NCBI GenBank assembly: GCA_037693485.1
Contig: CM075351.1
Coordinates: 65,746,001 to 65,810,000 of the forward strand
From: Kitagawia praeruptora
Taxonomy: Eukaryota > Streptophyta > Magnoliopsida > Apiales > Apiaceae
Reading direction: 5' to 3'
DNA: 64,000 nt
The number at the start of each line of letters is the position of its first letter. Position 1 is the first letter of the stretch. Below the pieces are notes generated by a model. It worked only from the letters and a program-made list of their open reading frames with translations, was not told the origin of the DNA and searched no databases. Shown here piece after piece: positions 10,914-23,414 of this stretch. The translations under genes were made by a program, and so were the position numbers.

Positions 10914-11738
10914 GTCAAGACCTAAGAAGTTTGTTAAGTTTGTTTCAGCTGGGAAGAGTGAATCTGTGAAGAAAGTGACTAAGAAGAAACAGAACGGAAA
11001 TGGCAAGTTAGGGATTAACAAAGATAATAACTATGCTTATATGCCTAATGCCCCTAGGAAAACTTGTCAGAACTGTTTCAGTACCAATCATCACTCATGC
11101 ATGAAAGAAACCGATTGGTAGTGTGCCCAAACCTTTCTATGATTGCTCTGTGCCTCTAAGACATAGAGATGCTCCATTTTGTGATAAATTTGACTGTATG
11201 CCATGCAATATGAATGTTATGACTAGTTGTTTCAATTTGAGAAGGCAATTCATTGATGGTTGTATCAATCACAATTCTCACACACACTACACCAGGTCAA
11301 AGTCTTCGAGTCCTCCTAAAGCTAGGAAGGTACCTCTGTCACCTAAGTCTGAAACCTCAGGTTATAAGACTTCTAACAGTGAAAAGAAGACTAACACCAA
11401 GAAAGTTGACGAGCATGTCGTTTCTTATAAAACTGTTTCTAAGTCACATGGACCCAAACTTATTTGTGTACCAAAGGAGAAGTAATACCTTTGTGTTTGC
11501 AGGGCAAAGAAAGTGAAAAGAAGGTCATGTGGATTTTGGACAGTGGATGCTCAAAATATATGACTGGTGATATGGCCCTGCTATCATAGTATGAGGAGAA
11601 GGCTGGCCCAATGGTTGTTTTTGGAGATGACAGCATGGGTAACACATTGGGATATGGCAAGTTGAAAGTTGGAAAGTCATCATTGAAGATGTAGCACTGG
11701 TCAAGGGACTCAAGCATAATCTGCTAAGTGTTGGCCCA
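10914..11738 (+). pseudogene. gag-pol linker and Copia aspartic protease, frameshifted
   Basis: A second, degenerate zinc-knuckle-like cluster (CQNCFSTNHHSC) lies at about 11070-11105, followed by a serine/lysine-rich linker (11123-11485). The protease starts in another frame near 11527 with MWILDSGCSKYMTG, where DSG is the catalytic triad of Copia proteases and is intact. A TAG at 11587-11589, then a frame change near 11680-11735, break it before the integrase. Function is lost in this copy, but the order gag-protease-integrase is clear. Confidence 0.75.
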
Positions 11739-12752
11739 ATGGTTGATTTTGACAAAGATGAATGTTTGATCACCCACAAGAAGACTGGTGATTTTGCTCT
11801 ATCTGGAGTAAGAAAAGGAAGCATGTTTGTAGCCAATATGGATTCTGCAAACAAGGACAAAATTTGTTACTTTTACTCAAAAGCATCAAATGTAGATTGT
11901 TGGTTGTGGCACAAGAAACTATCACACCTGAACTTCAAAGCCATTAATTCTCTAGTCAAAAGAGAGTTAGTGAGAGGCATGCCCACACTTGAGTTCTGTC
12001 AAGAAGGAGTGTGTGAGGCTTGTCAAAAAGGAGAGATGAAAAGATCAAGCCACAAGTCAAAGACAGTGACATCAATAACCAAGCCCCTACAACTCATTCA
12101 TATGGATTTGTTTGGGCCTGTTAATATTATGTCACTAGGAAGAAAGAAGTATGCCTTGGTGATGGTTGATGACTTTACAAGGTATACATGGGTGGAATTT
12201 CTGGCATCAAAAGATGAGGCTCCACAAGTAATCATTGAGCACATAAAGAAAGTTGACAAGGAAGCAAAGGCCAACAATGCAAGTGTGATTGCATTAAGAA
12301 GTGATAATGGAACAGAGTTCAGAAATGCCATACTCGAAGCATTCTGCAAAGAGAATGGAATTTCTCAGCAATTCTCAGCTCCAAGGACTCCATAACAAAA
12401 TGGAGTTGTTGATAGAAAGAATAGAACTCTAATTGAGGTTGCTAGAACAATGTTACTTGATGCAAAGATGCCTACATGTTTTTGGGCTGAGGTTGTAAGC
12501 ACTGCATGCTATATCCAGAACAGAACCCTCATCAACAAAAACACTGGAAAGACACCTTACAATTTGATGACTGGAAAGAAGCCTACTCTAAAGTATGTTC
12601 ATACTTTTGGAAGCAAATGCTTTGTATTGAAGGATAATTCTGAATATGTTGGAAAGTTTGACGCAAAAGCATTTGAAGGAATTTTTCTTGGCTACTCTAT
12701 GGAAAGAATTGCATACAAAGTTTATGTCATCAGTAAAAAGAAAATTATGTAA
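11739..12752 (+). pseudogene. Copia integrase with stop codons
   Basis: The GAG-pre-integrase zinc domain is present (WHKKLSHLNFKAI with CEACQK, an HHCC arrangement), followed by the catalytic core. The first aspartate is in HMDLFGP, the second in RSDNGTEF. The third acidic position, 36 residues further, falls in NGVVDRKNR: it is aspartate (codon GAT) where Copia integrases have glutamate. A TAA at 12393-12395 lies six residues before it, and another TAA at 12750-12752 ends the frame in the C-terminal region (GIFLGYS motif just before). Three independent defects argue that this integrase has been dead for some time. Confidence 0.85.
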
Positions 12753-13371
12753 AGCACAAATGTGACATTTGATGACAGCAAACTACCTGGACTAGAAGAA
12801 TCCAATGATAAAGATAAAGATCCATTAAAGTTTGATAATCTAGATGATTCTGATGAAGAGACTGGAACTGGAGTTGAAACTCAAGTTCAACAGACTCAAG
12901 TGAATGATGATACAAGAGAAGAATTTTTGCCAATCAACAGTGGAGAAACTAGCATCCAAGACACACCTGTGAGTAGTGGCAACCTCACAGGGGGAGAAAA
13001 TCAAGATGATCATGATTTGGATGATGAAGCAACATCAAGAATGAGAAATCAGGCTGAGCACTCAAGGAAATGGGATAGATCACACACTGCAGAGCAAATC
13101 ATTGGAGATCCTAATGCAGGAGTAAGAACTAGGAGAGCAACTCAGAATGAGTGTCTCTATGGTTGTTTCCTATTTCAGGTTGAGCCTAAGAAACTTGATG
13201 ATGCACTGTTGGATCCAGATTGGATTATTGCCATGCAAGAGGAGCTGAATCAATTTGAAAGGAACAAAGTATGGGAACTTGTACCTGCACCAAAGAATAG
13301 AACCATTGTTGGAACAAAATGGGTTCTGAAGAATAAGATGGATGAAGATGGTGTAGTAGTAAGAAACAAAG
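12753..13371 (+). pseudogene. 5' part of the Copia reverse transcriptase, split by insertion
   Basis: After an acidic, low-complexity spacer (about 12760-13080) the RT domain begins: LDDALLDPDWIIAMQEELNQ followed by VWELVPAPKNRTIVGTKW. The frame then runs into the inserted Athila-type element at 13372. The last five bases, CAAAG (13367-13371), are the duplicated target. The RT domain resumes at 23415 in the sequence NKARLVAKGYS-type context. Confidence 0.9.
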
Positions 13372-15367
13372 TGATGTGCTAAAAATATGACAATTAATAT
13401 CGCAAGCGCACGATCATCATTTTAATATTTAAGATTCGATCCACAAGGACTTATTATTTTCGCAAGCCTTAATAATTAATTTAATCGGACTAGAACAATT
13501 AGGTTTTGGAAAGGTTTGGATTTTAATTACTAAAAGAAAACAAAAATAGAATTTAATTTAATCTAATTTTAAATAAAAAAATAAAAGAACAGAAAAATTA
13601 GATTTTATTTCCTATTTTAATTCCTAAAGAAAATTTAAATTACTAAAAAAAATGAAATTAGAATAAAAATGATTTTAACAATAACAAATTTACTAACTAA
13701 AATTCTTAACAAAATTTTGGCATTGGCTCGTCTGTAATCTTAACTTGCCAAAAGAAAACGCAAACTAACATCTTCACATTCTAAACTCGGAAATTAAACG
13801 GAGACTGAATTCGGTGACTTTAAATCAAATGCAGAAACACTTAAACGAACCCAGAAACGTAGAAACGAGACATCGACTTGTTAACTCATTGAACTCAGTA
13901 AATCAACAGAAATCGATCAAGAAAACAGCAAACACAGACTCGAACAGCAACAATTCGGAAACTGGCAACGAAACTCAGACTTGCAGTAACAAAGCAACTC
14001 GAATCTCGCAACAGAACATCTACTCGGCAAAGAACTTGAAAACCCAGGATTTAAAGCTCAACATTCTACGACTTAATTAACTTAACAACAAGACAGGACT
14101 AGGAGCTCGGAAAAAAAAACCAAACAAACTCGGACTCAGCAGGCTCGGAAGACTCGAACAAACACTACACTAATCAGCAACAATCACACAACCAAGACGG
14201 ACAGTAACAGCAGCAAAACTCGGGCACTCGGAACAGCAATTCGCGGCAAACGAAAACAATTCGAAATAAAAACTAACGACTTAGAACTCCAACTGCGAAC
14301 TCAGCGAAAACTCGTACTCGAACTATAACTACGAATTCAAGAAAACCATAAACAAATCATCAAACAAGTGAAGTTCAACTCAGAGAACAAGAAGAGAGGA
14401 GAGTTTTACACGAAAACAAAGAAAGGAGGAGAAAGGGAATTGAGGGATTTGTTTGGTTATGGGTTTCGATTTGTAAATGAGAAAAGAGAGTGGAGTGTTT
14501 GTTTGTGTGAGAATTGAAGAGGGAGAGGATGGGAGATGGGCGTGAGTTCGAGAGAGGAGAGGATCGGCTTCAACGAAGAAGAAGAGGAGAGGAAGGTTCG
14601 GAACAAAACGAAACTGGGTTGGGTTTAGTCATGAGAAAACAGGGGAGGTGTTTAGCTTCGAATAATCAATTTAAAACAGGTAACAAAAATGCTAAAATTT
14701 AACAAAACAAATATTTTGTGTTTTTTTTTTATTATTACACTAACACATTAAACATGGAAATTTAGAACTGCAATTAACAATAATAAAACCCACAATAAAA
14801 TTGAGATTTAAAGGGGCACAATTACAATTATTAACTAAGAACAAAATTTCAAGATCGTTAATTTCAACCCCAAGTGGTTAGCTTTCGCTACTTTGTCCAC
14901 TAATCGGATTTACGAAAATAACGAATCAAGCAAATATAAAAGAGAGCAAGATAAAGAAAATAAGAGAGAATGGTAATTTATATTAATAAAGAGGGAAGTG
15001 TTTACAAAATTTGAAGGCTAGTACAAAACTAAAAATGGAGGCTACTAATTTAGGTTAACTAAACTAAAACTAAGATGTAGGTTAAGATCTCTTGGATGTG
15101 GTGGAAATGAAGGGGTATTTATAGGTGAGAATTAGGGTTTTAGGGGTGTGTTTGCAATTTTCCTAATTGCTCCAAAATCCTAGCCCTTCTTCCTTCTTTC
15201 ACTTTGGTCCTTTTACTTGCTCTTTTGCCCTTCTTTGCACTTTATTCCATTATTTTGCCATTTCTTCATTTTTCTCGAATTTCCTAAAATGCAACAAAAT
15301 AATTTATTAATATACGAATTCAAACAATAAATAGGTAATAAAATTATGCAAAAATATGCACTTATCA
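13372..15367 (-). repeat. 3' LTR of the nested Athila-type element
   Basis: This 1996 bp LTR is nearly identical to 21418-23414. It starts TGATGTGCTAAAAATATG and contains GCAAGCGCACGATC near its plus-strand left end, also seen in the LTR at 57398. An 88-codon plus-strand open frame at 13814-14080 (N, Q and S rich) recurs in the other LTR only because the LTRs are copies; I do not treat it as a gene. The middle is rich in CTCGGA and AACTCG words. Confidence 0.93.
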
Positions 15368-15378
15368 AATGCCCCCAT
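15368..15378 (-). other. polypurine tract of the nested element
   Basis: On the minus strand ATGGGGGCATT directly precedes the LTR that starts at 15367. The same string lies at the equivalent place in the second element (58532-58542). It is the presumed plus-strand primer. Confidence 0.8.
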
Positions 15379-16157
15379 ACCTATCTTTTGCTCGTCCTCG
15401 AGTAAAATAAAAACAAAACGATAAAAAGTCCTATACTCCTTTTCGTAGGTGTGACGATTGCATTTGGCATATGCAACAAGCCCTTTAAACCCCTAGGCAG
15501 CCCTAGTGGACGAGTGAGGTCTCGTGAGGGCCTATAGTGAATGTACCCACAAAATCCATCTAGTTCGTATAAAAGATTACATGGTAATGCAACACCACAC
15601 AAACATGTCCTCTTATGATACATCAACTTAAGAATCAAAATGAATTTGCACAGTCTTGGTGTGGAAAGTACAAGGATCCACATAGTCTACTTAAAGAAAC
15701 ATGCAAGAGTGATTACCATTTCATGACAAGTGCAAAAATTATTGGAAGACATGCTAAGTCTACAAGAGCACACCTTAGAGTCAAAACTTGAGATCTCATA
15801 TGCAAAAGAAACAAGCAATACCTCACAATTCACTCACAAAAGAATATTCACTCAAGAATAAGGGTAAGTGTATCACTCAATTTCAACAAAATCAAAAACA
15901 TGCTTGACACTTGGTATCATTCTAACTTGAACACAACATACATCAATGATGACAATCAAAAGGTCTTTATTTGGGTTGTAATGGGGCTAGGGACAAGGTA
16001 TGTCAAGTAAGGCCAAAACAAGGTGAAGTGTCAAAAGCTAGTAGTCGCCATGTAAATCATGCACAACACCAAACTTCCTCCCCACACAATTATATTCTAC
16101 TTTCAACAAAAAGACTTGACTAGCCGAATAAAGGAGGATTACAAAAACATAAGTATG

Positions 16158-16193
<36 letters not shown>

Positions 16194-16502
16194 CAAATGA
16201 TCAAAAGAGAACTATTTTTTTGAAGAAAACTAAGGTACTAATCCTAACCATTGGATGTATTATAATCAATGGCCCCGCCAGGGGCACCCACATACTAATC
16301 AAATACACCCTCACACACACAATCCCACCTAATCCCCTCCGTTTTTAATTTGATTTTTTCCGTCAATCGGTGATATTTTTTTTAAATCTAATTTCACCAC
16401 ATTTTTCTCCATCTCCCAACGATCAGTTTGAATACCATATGTGCTATATTTTAATTTAGTTTTCTAAGTTCTCTTTTTAAAGGGGTTTTCTCTAGATCCC
16501 TA

Positions 16503-16566
<64 letters not shown>

Positions 16567-17603
16567 CTCTTTTTTTTTTTTGAGAGCTAAGATAAATATA
16601 AGCAACCATAATCCTCTTTTGGATTTAACTTGAAAATCGACTAACAAGGTAACTAACAAATATTTCCTCAAAATTTATGAACAAAAGTAAACCCATCTCA
16701 CACCTTATTACTCCCTCAAGTTCCTACTAGCCACAGATTAGGATCAAGTATACGTAAGGCTGTACAAGAAAAAGGTCTTAGGCGAGTAATGTGGTGTGTC
16801 ACCGAAAGAATTTGATTAAGCTCAAAGGGGTAACTACTTGATCACATAAGAATGGTGTGGATATTTTGGAAATATGGGTTATTCCTAAATGCCTTTATCA
16901 TCTTATCATCAATCAATGTCATGTATTTCAAGAAAGAACTCAACCAAGTGCTAGCAATGCAAATGACAAGTGGACACTCAAGCAAACGAATATAAATGCA
17001 AAAGATATGCATATGGGTTCAAAACTCACTTGGTGTGGTAGAACATAATCAATCTCAAGTAATGGTATCCTCAATGCACCTACTTGTACTCAAAGCATGA
17101 AGACCAAATCATCTTACACCTAATCATGACCTTCCAATTTCACGCACAATTCAAATAAGTCTACTAGTTTCACCTTGCTAGTGTAAGTGTGTGAACAAGA
17201 ACTTAGCAAATCACTTCTCAATCAAAAGCTAAAGGAACACAAGATTATCATAGCATGTAAGGGTGCATCAAGCAACTAGCAATCAATTAACAAGACCAAA
17301 ATAAGATTAGAACTCTACTATTTACAATTCTACAACTCTTTTTGTGTTTTTTTTTAATTTTTAAATTTTTTTGGATTTTCCAATTTTATGTATTTGAACT
17401 AAAACCCTCCCCCATACCTAAATCATGCATTGTCCTCAATGTATGCAAATGCAAGAGAAATGAAGAGAATGAGGAGATAATACCTGATAAGGGATGACGG
17501 AGACGAACAAAAATAAAAACAACAAATTAATACAACCCACACACAAACAATTCCTCCCCCCATACATGGACTTCACGAGGGGAGGTAAAGAAATAAAAGC
17601 GAA
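15379..17603 (-). other. 3' noncoding region of the nested element
   Basis: There is no convincing gene. The region aligns block by block with 58543-60366 of the second element: 15458-15563 is identical over 106 bases to 58626-58731, and shorter matches occur at about 15965-16050 (TTGGGTTGTAATGGGGCTAG) and 16700-16830. A foldback element in a (TA)n tract interrupts it at 16192-16505, and a T-rich run follows at 16557-16585. In other Athila elements this interval can hold an env-like frame; I see none here. Confidence 0.6.
16192..16505. mobile_element. foldback MITE in a (TA)n microsatellite
   Basis: A 314 bp block is flanked by (TA)n tracts at 16163-16190 and 16506-16558. It begins GGCAAATGATCAAAAGAGAAC and ends GTTTTCTCTAGATCCCTACTC; the arms are partly complementary (AGAGAACT against AGTTCTCT). 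It shares AATGGCCCCGCCAGGGGCAC (16268-16287) and its type of target with the element at 598-951. Confidence 0.6.
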
Positions 17604-20594
17604 TCAACCGATTCCGGTAGGAAAATTTGGATGAAGCTGTGAGAAAAATTCAAGACATTTTTGAAAATTTGGATTAGAACAGATTTTCTCCAGCAACATG
17701 GGATCATTCAACCTATTAGTACAAGAATCACTAGTGTTTATCCTAAACCAATTTAAGGCTTCTTTGTTTTGTTTAAGCAGATTAGAGACAATGAAGGTTG
17801 GTTCATGGATTGAATCACTAGGAATGACATAAGATGAGGGTCCGGTTTCTCCTAAAGGATGTTGATCAAACTCGGGATGATAAAAAGTCAACTCAAATGC
17901 AGGTGGCGGTGGTCCAACAGGACTCTTAACAACGGGCTCACTAACAATCTCGGGTGGGGTCTCCCACGGAGAACAAATCGCATCTAACTCTCTCAACATC
18001 TCTTCCGAAGTAATATCTCTCAATGAATCAGCATACTCTCGAGTAGACTCTTGGTTGACTTTGAAATCCTCAGCAAGAAGAGATTCAATCTCACTATCTT
18101 CGAAACTAGACCATGTGGCAAACTTGTTGACCACGTTAACCCCTATTGATGGTTCATAAAGCTCATTGGGTTCTTTTCCGACATTAAAAATGTTAAGGTC
18201 AATGGTCATGTTTCCGAAAGTGAGTTTCATTGAACCATTCCTACAATTGATTAAGGCATTAGATGTAGCAAGAAAAGGTCTTCCTAAAATGACAGGAATT
18301 TGGTTCTTGGGATTCATGACGGGTTGAGTTTCGAGAACCACAAAGTCAACCGGGAAGATAAAATCACCAACCTTAATTAAGACATCTTCAATTATTCCCT
18401 TAGGCATTTTCACAGAACGATCAGCTAATTGAAGTGTCATGTTCGTCTTCTTAAGGTCCCCTAATCCTAGGGCTTGATAGACAGAAAATGGAAGAAGATT
18501 CACGCTCGCTCCTAAGTCAAGTAAAGCTTTATCCATAAAGGTATCGCCTATGACACATGAAATTGTAGGACAACCAGGGTCCTTATATTTCACGAGAATT
18601 TGATTTGAAAGAATTGAACTCACATGAGATGTCAAAAAGGCTTTCTTAGGGACATGGGTGGATCGCTTATGAGTACACAAATCTTTTAGACACTTGGCAT
18701 ATGAAGGAATTTGTTGAATGGCATCTAAAAGAGGAATGTTTATCTCGACTTGCTTGAAAACTTCCAAAATCTTGTCTACTTGAGCCGATTGTTTAGGTGA
18801 AATGAGTCTTTGAGGATACGGAGCTTTTGGCTTAAGGATTCGTTCATTAGACACATCGGGAAGGGATTTTGAAAGTGGCGTATCAGACGAAGATTTGGTA
18901 GGTGAAGATGAATAAGGCTCACTATGAGAAGATGGCTTAGTGGTTGATTCGAGAGTTGGTTCGGGAGTGGAATGATCAACGCTAGGTGTTGGTTCAACAT
19001 CAGACTCTTTTTCTTCTTCGGGGTACTCGACACCTACGTGATTATCAACTTGGTTTCCCGACCTTAAAGAGATGATGGCATTCACATTCTGGTGAGGTCT
19101 TTGATTGATAGGGAATTTAGGGTTGACCTCAGGTTGACTCGGGAATTTATTCTTCTCACGCTCACTCATGGTGTTGGCTAATTGACTCACTTGAACTTCC
19201 AACTTAGATATGGCTTGAGTACTAGCGTTCAAAAGTTGCCTATCTTGAGTCATGGTTTGTATGAAGGCTTGTTGAGATTGAGCTAAATTAGTTGTTGATT
19301 TTAAAAGCGCATCAAGGTTCTTTTCCAAGGAATTAAGTCTCTTATCTGACTCCTGAAAGCCGGGAGGCTGGGCGGGTGTTTGAGTCGGATAAGGACCGTG
19401 ATTTTTAGTTGAGTTTGGAAAAGGTCCTTGGTTTGGAGGTGAGTAAGAATTCTGATTGGGCCTTTGAAAAGAAGGTTGAAAAGAAGGTGGCGGAGATTGG
19501 AAATTTTGGCCCTGGTTCCACGAGAAATTTGGGTGATTCTTCCAACCGGGATTGTATGTAGGTGCAAAAGGGTCATTCCTAGGGTTTGGTTGAAACACCG
19601 CATTGACTTGTTGAAAATCTTGGAAACTTTGCATCCCTTGATTCGGGTACGTAGACATGTGTGAGGGACCACTATGTGTTTCTAGGGCTTCGAGTCATCT
19701 AGTAAGGGTGGCTAACTTGGCATCGGTTGCGATGTTGCTTCCAATTGAATGCAAATCCCTAGAAGATGAACTGGACGATTCGGTAGACTTATTTAGTTCC
19801 CTAGTGGACTCCCACAACATAGTCTTTTCCGCGAACTCTTCGAAAAACTCCCATCCCTCGTCCTCGTCTTTCTCCATGAATTTTCCTTGGCACATAGATT
19901 CCAACAATGCGGTTGTTGAACCATCTAAGGCCTCGTACACAATCTTACAGAGCCTCCATTTTTCGATTCCGTGGTGGGGACATTGAGATAGAATATTTTT
20001 AAAACGGTCAAGACACGTCCAAAATGGTTCATTATGTTTTTGACGAAATTGATTAATCTCATTCGTGAGTTTCGTAGTCTTATGGCTTGGAAAGAATTTT
20101 TTTAGAAAGATGACTACGAAACCCTCCCACGTGGAAATCGAATTGACGGGTAGACTATACAACCATTTTTTAGCATTATCTTTTAAAGCGAAGTTGATTA
20201 GTCTAAGCCGTATGGCGTCCTCGGAAAGTTGTTGGAGCTTTTGCAAAGTGCAAACCTCCTCGAATTCTTGTAGAAAAAGATAAGGATCCTCACCGTCACT
20301 CCCGCGAAAATTAGGTAACATGCTAATTTGATGACCTTTGATTTCGAAATTATTAGCAGTTACGGGAGGTAGGGTGATGCAAGAAGGTTGGGCCGATCGG
20401 GTGGGGTAACAACAGTCTTTTAACGAAACTGCCATGGTGACTACGGGGTCAGGAATTTCTACAGACTCGGATTCAGAAGAAGACGCAATCTCGATTGATC
20501 TTACTAGCCTAGCAGAATTATCCCTAATCCAAGCAGTTCGCATAAACCACGAAAGTAGCACGTAACAATTAAGTGCGACAAAATAAACAAACAA
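17604..20594 (-). pseudogene. gag-protease of the nested Athila-type element, one stop
   Basis: The gag frame opens at 20594; the more likely start is an in-frame ATG 17 codons in (MRTAWIRDNSARLV). Gag contains LPNFRGSDGEDPYLFLQEFEE and WEGFVVIFLKKFFP, typical of Athila/Tat gag. A TGA at 19695-19697 interrupts it; the same frame goes on at once and is open to 17604. After a P, N, Q and F rich spacer and a coiled coil (about 19330-19170) comes the retropepsin domain with ALLDLGASVNLLP near 18510 and ILGRPFLATSNALI near 18260. The frame then drifts into an acidic tail and stops at 17604, where the relative at 60367-64000 continues into RT. The break is therefore a deletion of RT to integrase. 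A single C-to-T change (CGA to TGA) explains the only stop. Confidence 0.85.
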
Positions 20595-21392
20595 AAGAAA
20601 GGGTGTAAAATTGAAAGGAAAATTCTAGACCTAGGGTTCCTTAAGAAAATATCTAGACCTTGCTCCAAACTGTAAGGCCCACCAAAAACTCGGTAAATCA
20701 GAATTTATTCAAACCGATTTGGCCAGGTAGGTGCAAGCATTGCCAAGAGGCTAAACACCAGCCTAGACACCAAATCCTAATTGGCCAGGTAAGCTTTCGC
20801 TTGCCTAGACACCAAAGAGTCGGAATAATTAATGATTACTTCGTTTTTTAGGTACCTTCCTAATTGAGCGCGAAATTCCTAGGGCAAACGTCTAATTAAT
20901 TTTATTAAAGCTACAAATAATGCAACAAACAACGAGATATATACAAAAGCGGTAAACAAATATGGATGCTTACACTACGTGTCCTAATCTAAAAGAAAGA
21001 AGAATTTAACGTACCTTTGGGTCCTCCAGCAATCACCACAATTTATAAGGTACGAAAAATTAAAAACAAAGAGATAAAAATCTAGATGATGTGCTCCTAA
21101 GTGATTAAAAGCATGATGCAACAATTATGTATTTACAACTAATTTTTTTTTTTTCAATTTTCAATTTTTTGTGATTTTCGAATTTTTTTGATTTTTTTGT
21201 GATTTTCTAAAAATAAAAATGCGAAAAGAGTGAGATACGGGTTACCGAAGCATGCTTCCAAAAATTCCAATTTGCTCCGAGCTCCGTGAAAAGATTCCCG
21301 AATTTCAAAACTTTCCTAAAAAACGAAATAAAAATAAGACAAGAAATAAAACTAATCCGAAAAATTAAAAATCAAGGCGCGAAAATTAATTA
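20595..21392 (-). other. untranslated leader of the nested element
   Basis: About 800 bp lie between PBS and gag. The leader has T-rich and A-rich runs (21140-21200) and a short repeated phrase, GCCTAGACACCAAA, twice at 20762-20815 next to TTGGCCAGGTA (also twice). No gene is seen. Long leaders are usual for Athila elements. Confidence 0.6.
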
Positions 21393-21411
21393 GTCCCCGG
21401 CAGCGGCGCCA
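21393..21411 (-). other. primer binding site, tRNA-Asp type
   Basis: On the minus strand TGGCGCCGCTGCCGGGGAC follows the 5' LTR after six bases. It is complementary, with one mismatch, to the 3' end of plant tRNA-Asp, the primer used by Athila/Tat elements. This fixes the orientation and the lineage. Confidence 0.9.
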
Positions 21412-21417
21412 AAAACT

Positions 21418-23414
21418 TGATGTGCTAAAAATATGACAATTAATATCGCAAGCGCACGATCATCATTTTAATATTTAAGATTCGATCCACAGGGACTTAT
21501 TATTTTCGCAAGCCTTAATAATTAATTTAATCGGACTAGAACAATTAGGTTTTGGAAAGGTTTGGATTTTAATTACTAAAAGAAAACAAAAATAGAATTT
21601 AATTTAATCTAATTTTAAATAAAAAAAAATAAAAGAACATAAAAATTAGATTTTATTTCCTATTTTAATTCCTAAAGAAAATTTAAATTACTAAAAAAAA
21701 TGAAATTAGAATAAAAATGATTTTAACAATAAAAAATTTACTAACTAAAATTCTTAACAAAATTTTGGCATTGGCTCGTCTGTAATCTTAACTTGCCAAA
21801 AGAAAACGCAAACTAACATCTTCACATTCTAAACTCGGAAATTAAACGGAGACTGAATTCGGTGACTTTAAATCAAATGCAGAAACACTTAAACGAACCC
21901 AGAAATGTAGAAACGAGACATCGACTTGTTAACTCATTGAACTCTGTAAATCAACAGAAATCGATCAAGAACACAGCAAACACAGACTCGAACAGCAACA
22001 ATTCGGAAACTGGCAACGAAACTCAGACTTGCAGTAACAAAGCAACTCAAATCTCGCAACAGAACATCTACTCGGCAAAGAACTTGAAAACCCAGGATTT
22101 AAAGCTCAACATTCTACGACTTAATTAACTTAACAACAAGACAGGACTAGGAGCTCGGAAAAAAAAACCAAACAAACTCGGACTCAGCAGACTCGGAAGA
22201 CTCGAACAAACACTACACTAATCAGCAACAATCACACAACCAAGACGGACAGTAACAGCAGCAAAACTCGGGCACTCGGAACAGCAATTCGCGGCAAACG
22301 AAAACAATTCGAAATAAAAACTAACGACTTAGAACTCCAACTGCGAACTCAGCGAAAACTCGTACTCGAACTATAACTACGAATTCAAGAAAACCAGAAA
22401 CAAATCATCAAACAATTGAAGTTCAACTCAGAGAACAAGAAGAGAGGAGAGATTTAAACGAAAACAAAGAAAGGAGGAGAAAGGGAATTGAGGGATTTGT
22501 TTGGTTATGGGTTTCGATTTGTAAATGAGAAAAGAGAGTGGAGTGTTTGTTTGTGTGAGAATCGAAGAGGGAGAGGATGGGAGATGGGCGTGAGTTCGAG
22601 AGAGGAGAGGATCGGCTTCAATAAAGAAGAAGAGGAGAGGAAGGTTCGGAACAAAACGAAACTGGGCTGGGTTTAGTCATGAGAAAACAGGGGAGGTGTT
22701 TAGCTTCGAATAATCAATTTAAAACAGGTAACAAAAATGCTAAAATTTAACGAAACAAATATTTTGTGTTTTTTTTTATTATTACACTAACACATTAAAC
22801 ATGGAAATTTAGAACTGCAATTAACAATAATAAAACCCACAATAAAATTGAGATTTAAAGGGGCACAATTACAATTATTAACTAAGAACAAAATTTCAAG
22901 ATCGTTAATTTCAACCCCAAGTGGTTAGCTTTCGCTACTTTGTCCACTAATCGGATTTACGAAAATAACGAATCAAGCAAATATAAAAGAGAGCAAGATA
23001 AAGAAAATAAGAGAGAATGGTAATTTATATTAATAAAGAGGGAAGTGTTTACAAAATTTGAAGGCTAGTACAAAACTAAAAATGGAGGCTACTAATTTAG
23101 GTTAACTAAACTAAAACTAAGATGTAGGTTAAGATCTCTTGGATGTGGTGGAAATGAAGGGGTATTTATAGGTGAGAATTAGGGTTTTAGGGGTGTGTTT
23201 GCAATTTTCCTAATTGCTCCAAAATCCTAGCCCTTCTTCCTTCTTTCACTTTGGTCCTTTTACTTGCTCTTTTGCCCTTCTTTGCACTTTATTCCATTAT
23301 TTTGCCATTTCTACATTTTTCTCAAATTTCCTGAAATGCAACAAAATAATTTATTAATATACGAATTCAAACAATAAATAGGTAATAAAATTATGCAAAA
23401 ATATGCACTTATCA
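21418..23414 (-). repeat. 5' LTR of the nested Athila-type element
   Basis: The LTR is 1997 bp, bounded TG...CA, and differs from the copy at 13372-15367 by roughly 20 substitutions and a few homopolymer indels by my reading. It abuts the duplicated target CAAAG (23415-23419), after which the Sirevirus RT frame resumes. Confidence 0.93.

Larger units (their letters stand above)
13372..23414 (-). mobile_element. nested non-autonomous Athila/Tat-type Gypsy retrotransposon
   Basis: A complete 10,043 bp element lies inside the Sirevirus RT gene, flanked by CAAAG (13367-13371 and 23415-23419). LTRs are 1996 and 1997 bp and begin TGATGTGCTAAAAATATGAC and end CACTTATCA. The PBS (21393-21411) and polypurine tract (15368-15378) show it is oriented on the minus strand. 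It encodes gag and protease only; no RT, RNase H or integrase is left, and about 2.2 kb of noncoding sequence separates the protease from the 3' LTR. I counted about 20 substitutions between its LTRs, so it is younger than its host. The element at 57398-64000 is a coding-complete relative. Confidence 0.93.

Noticed and set aside
13814..14080. 88-residue open frame repeated at 21862-22128
   Set aside because: It lies in both LTRs of the nested element, antisense to it, and is conserved only because the LTRs are copies. Composition is low complexity (N, Q, S).
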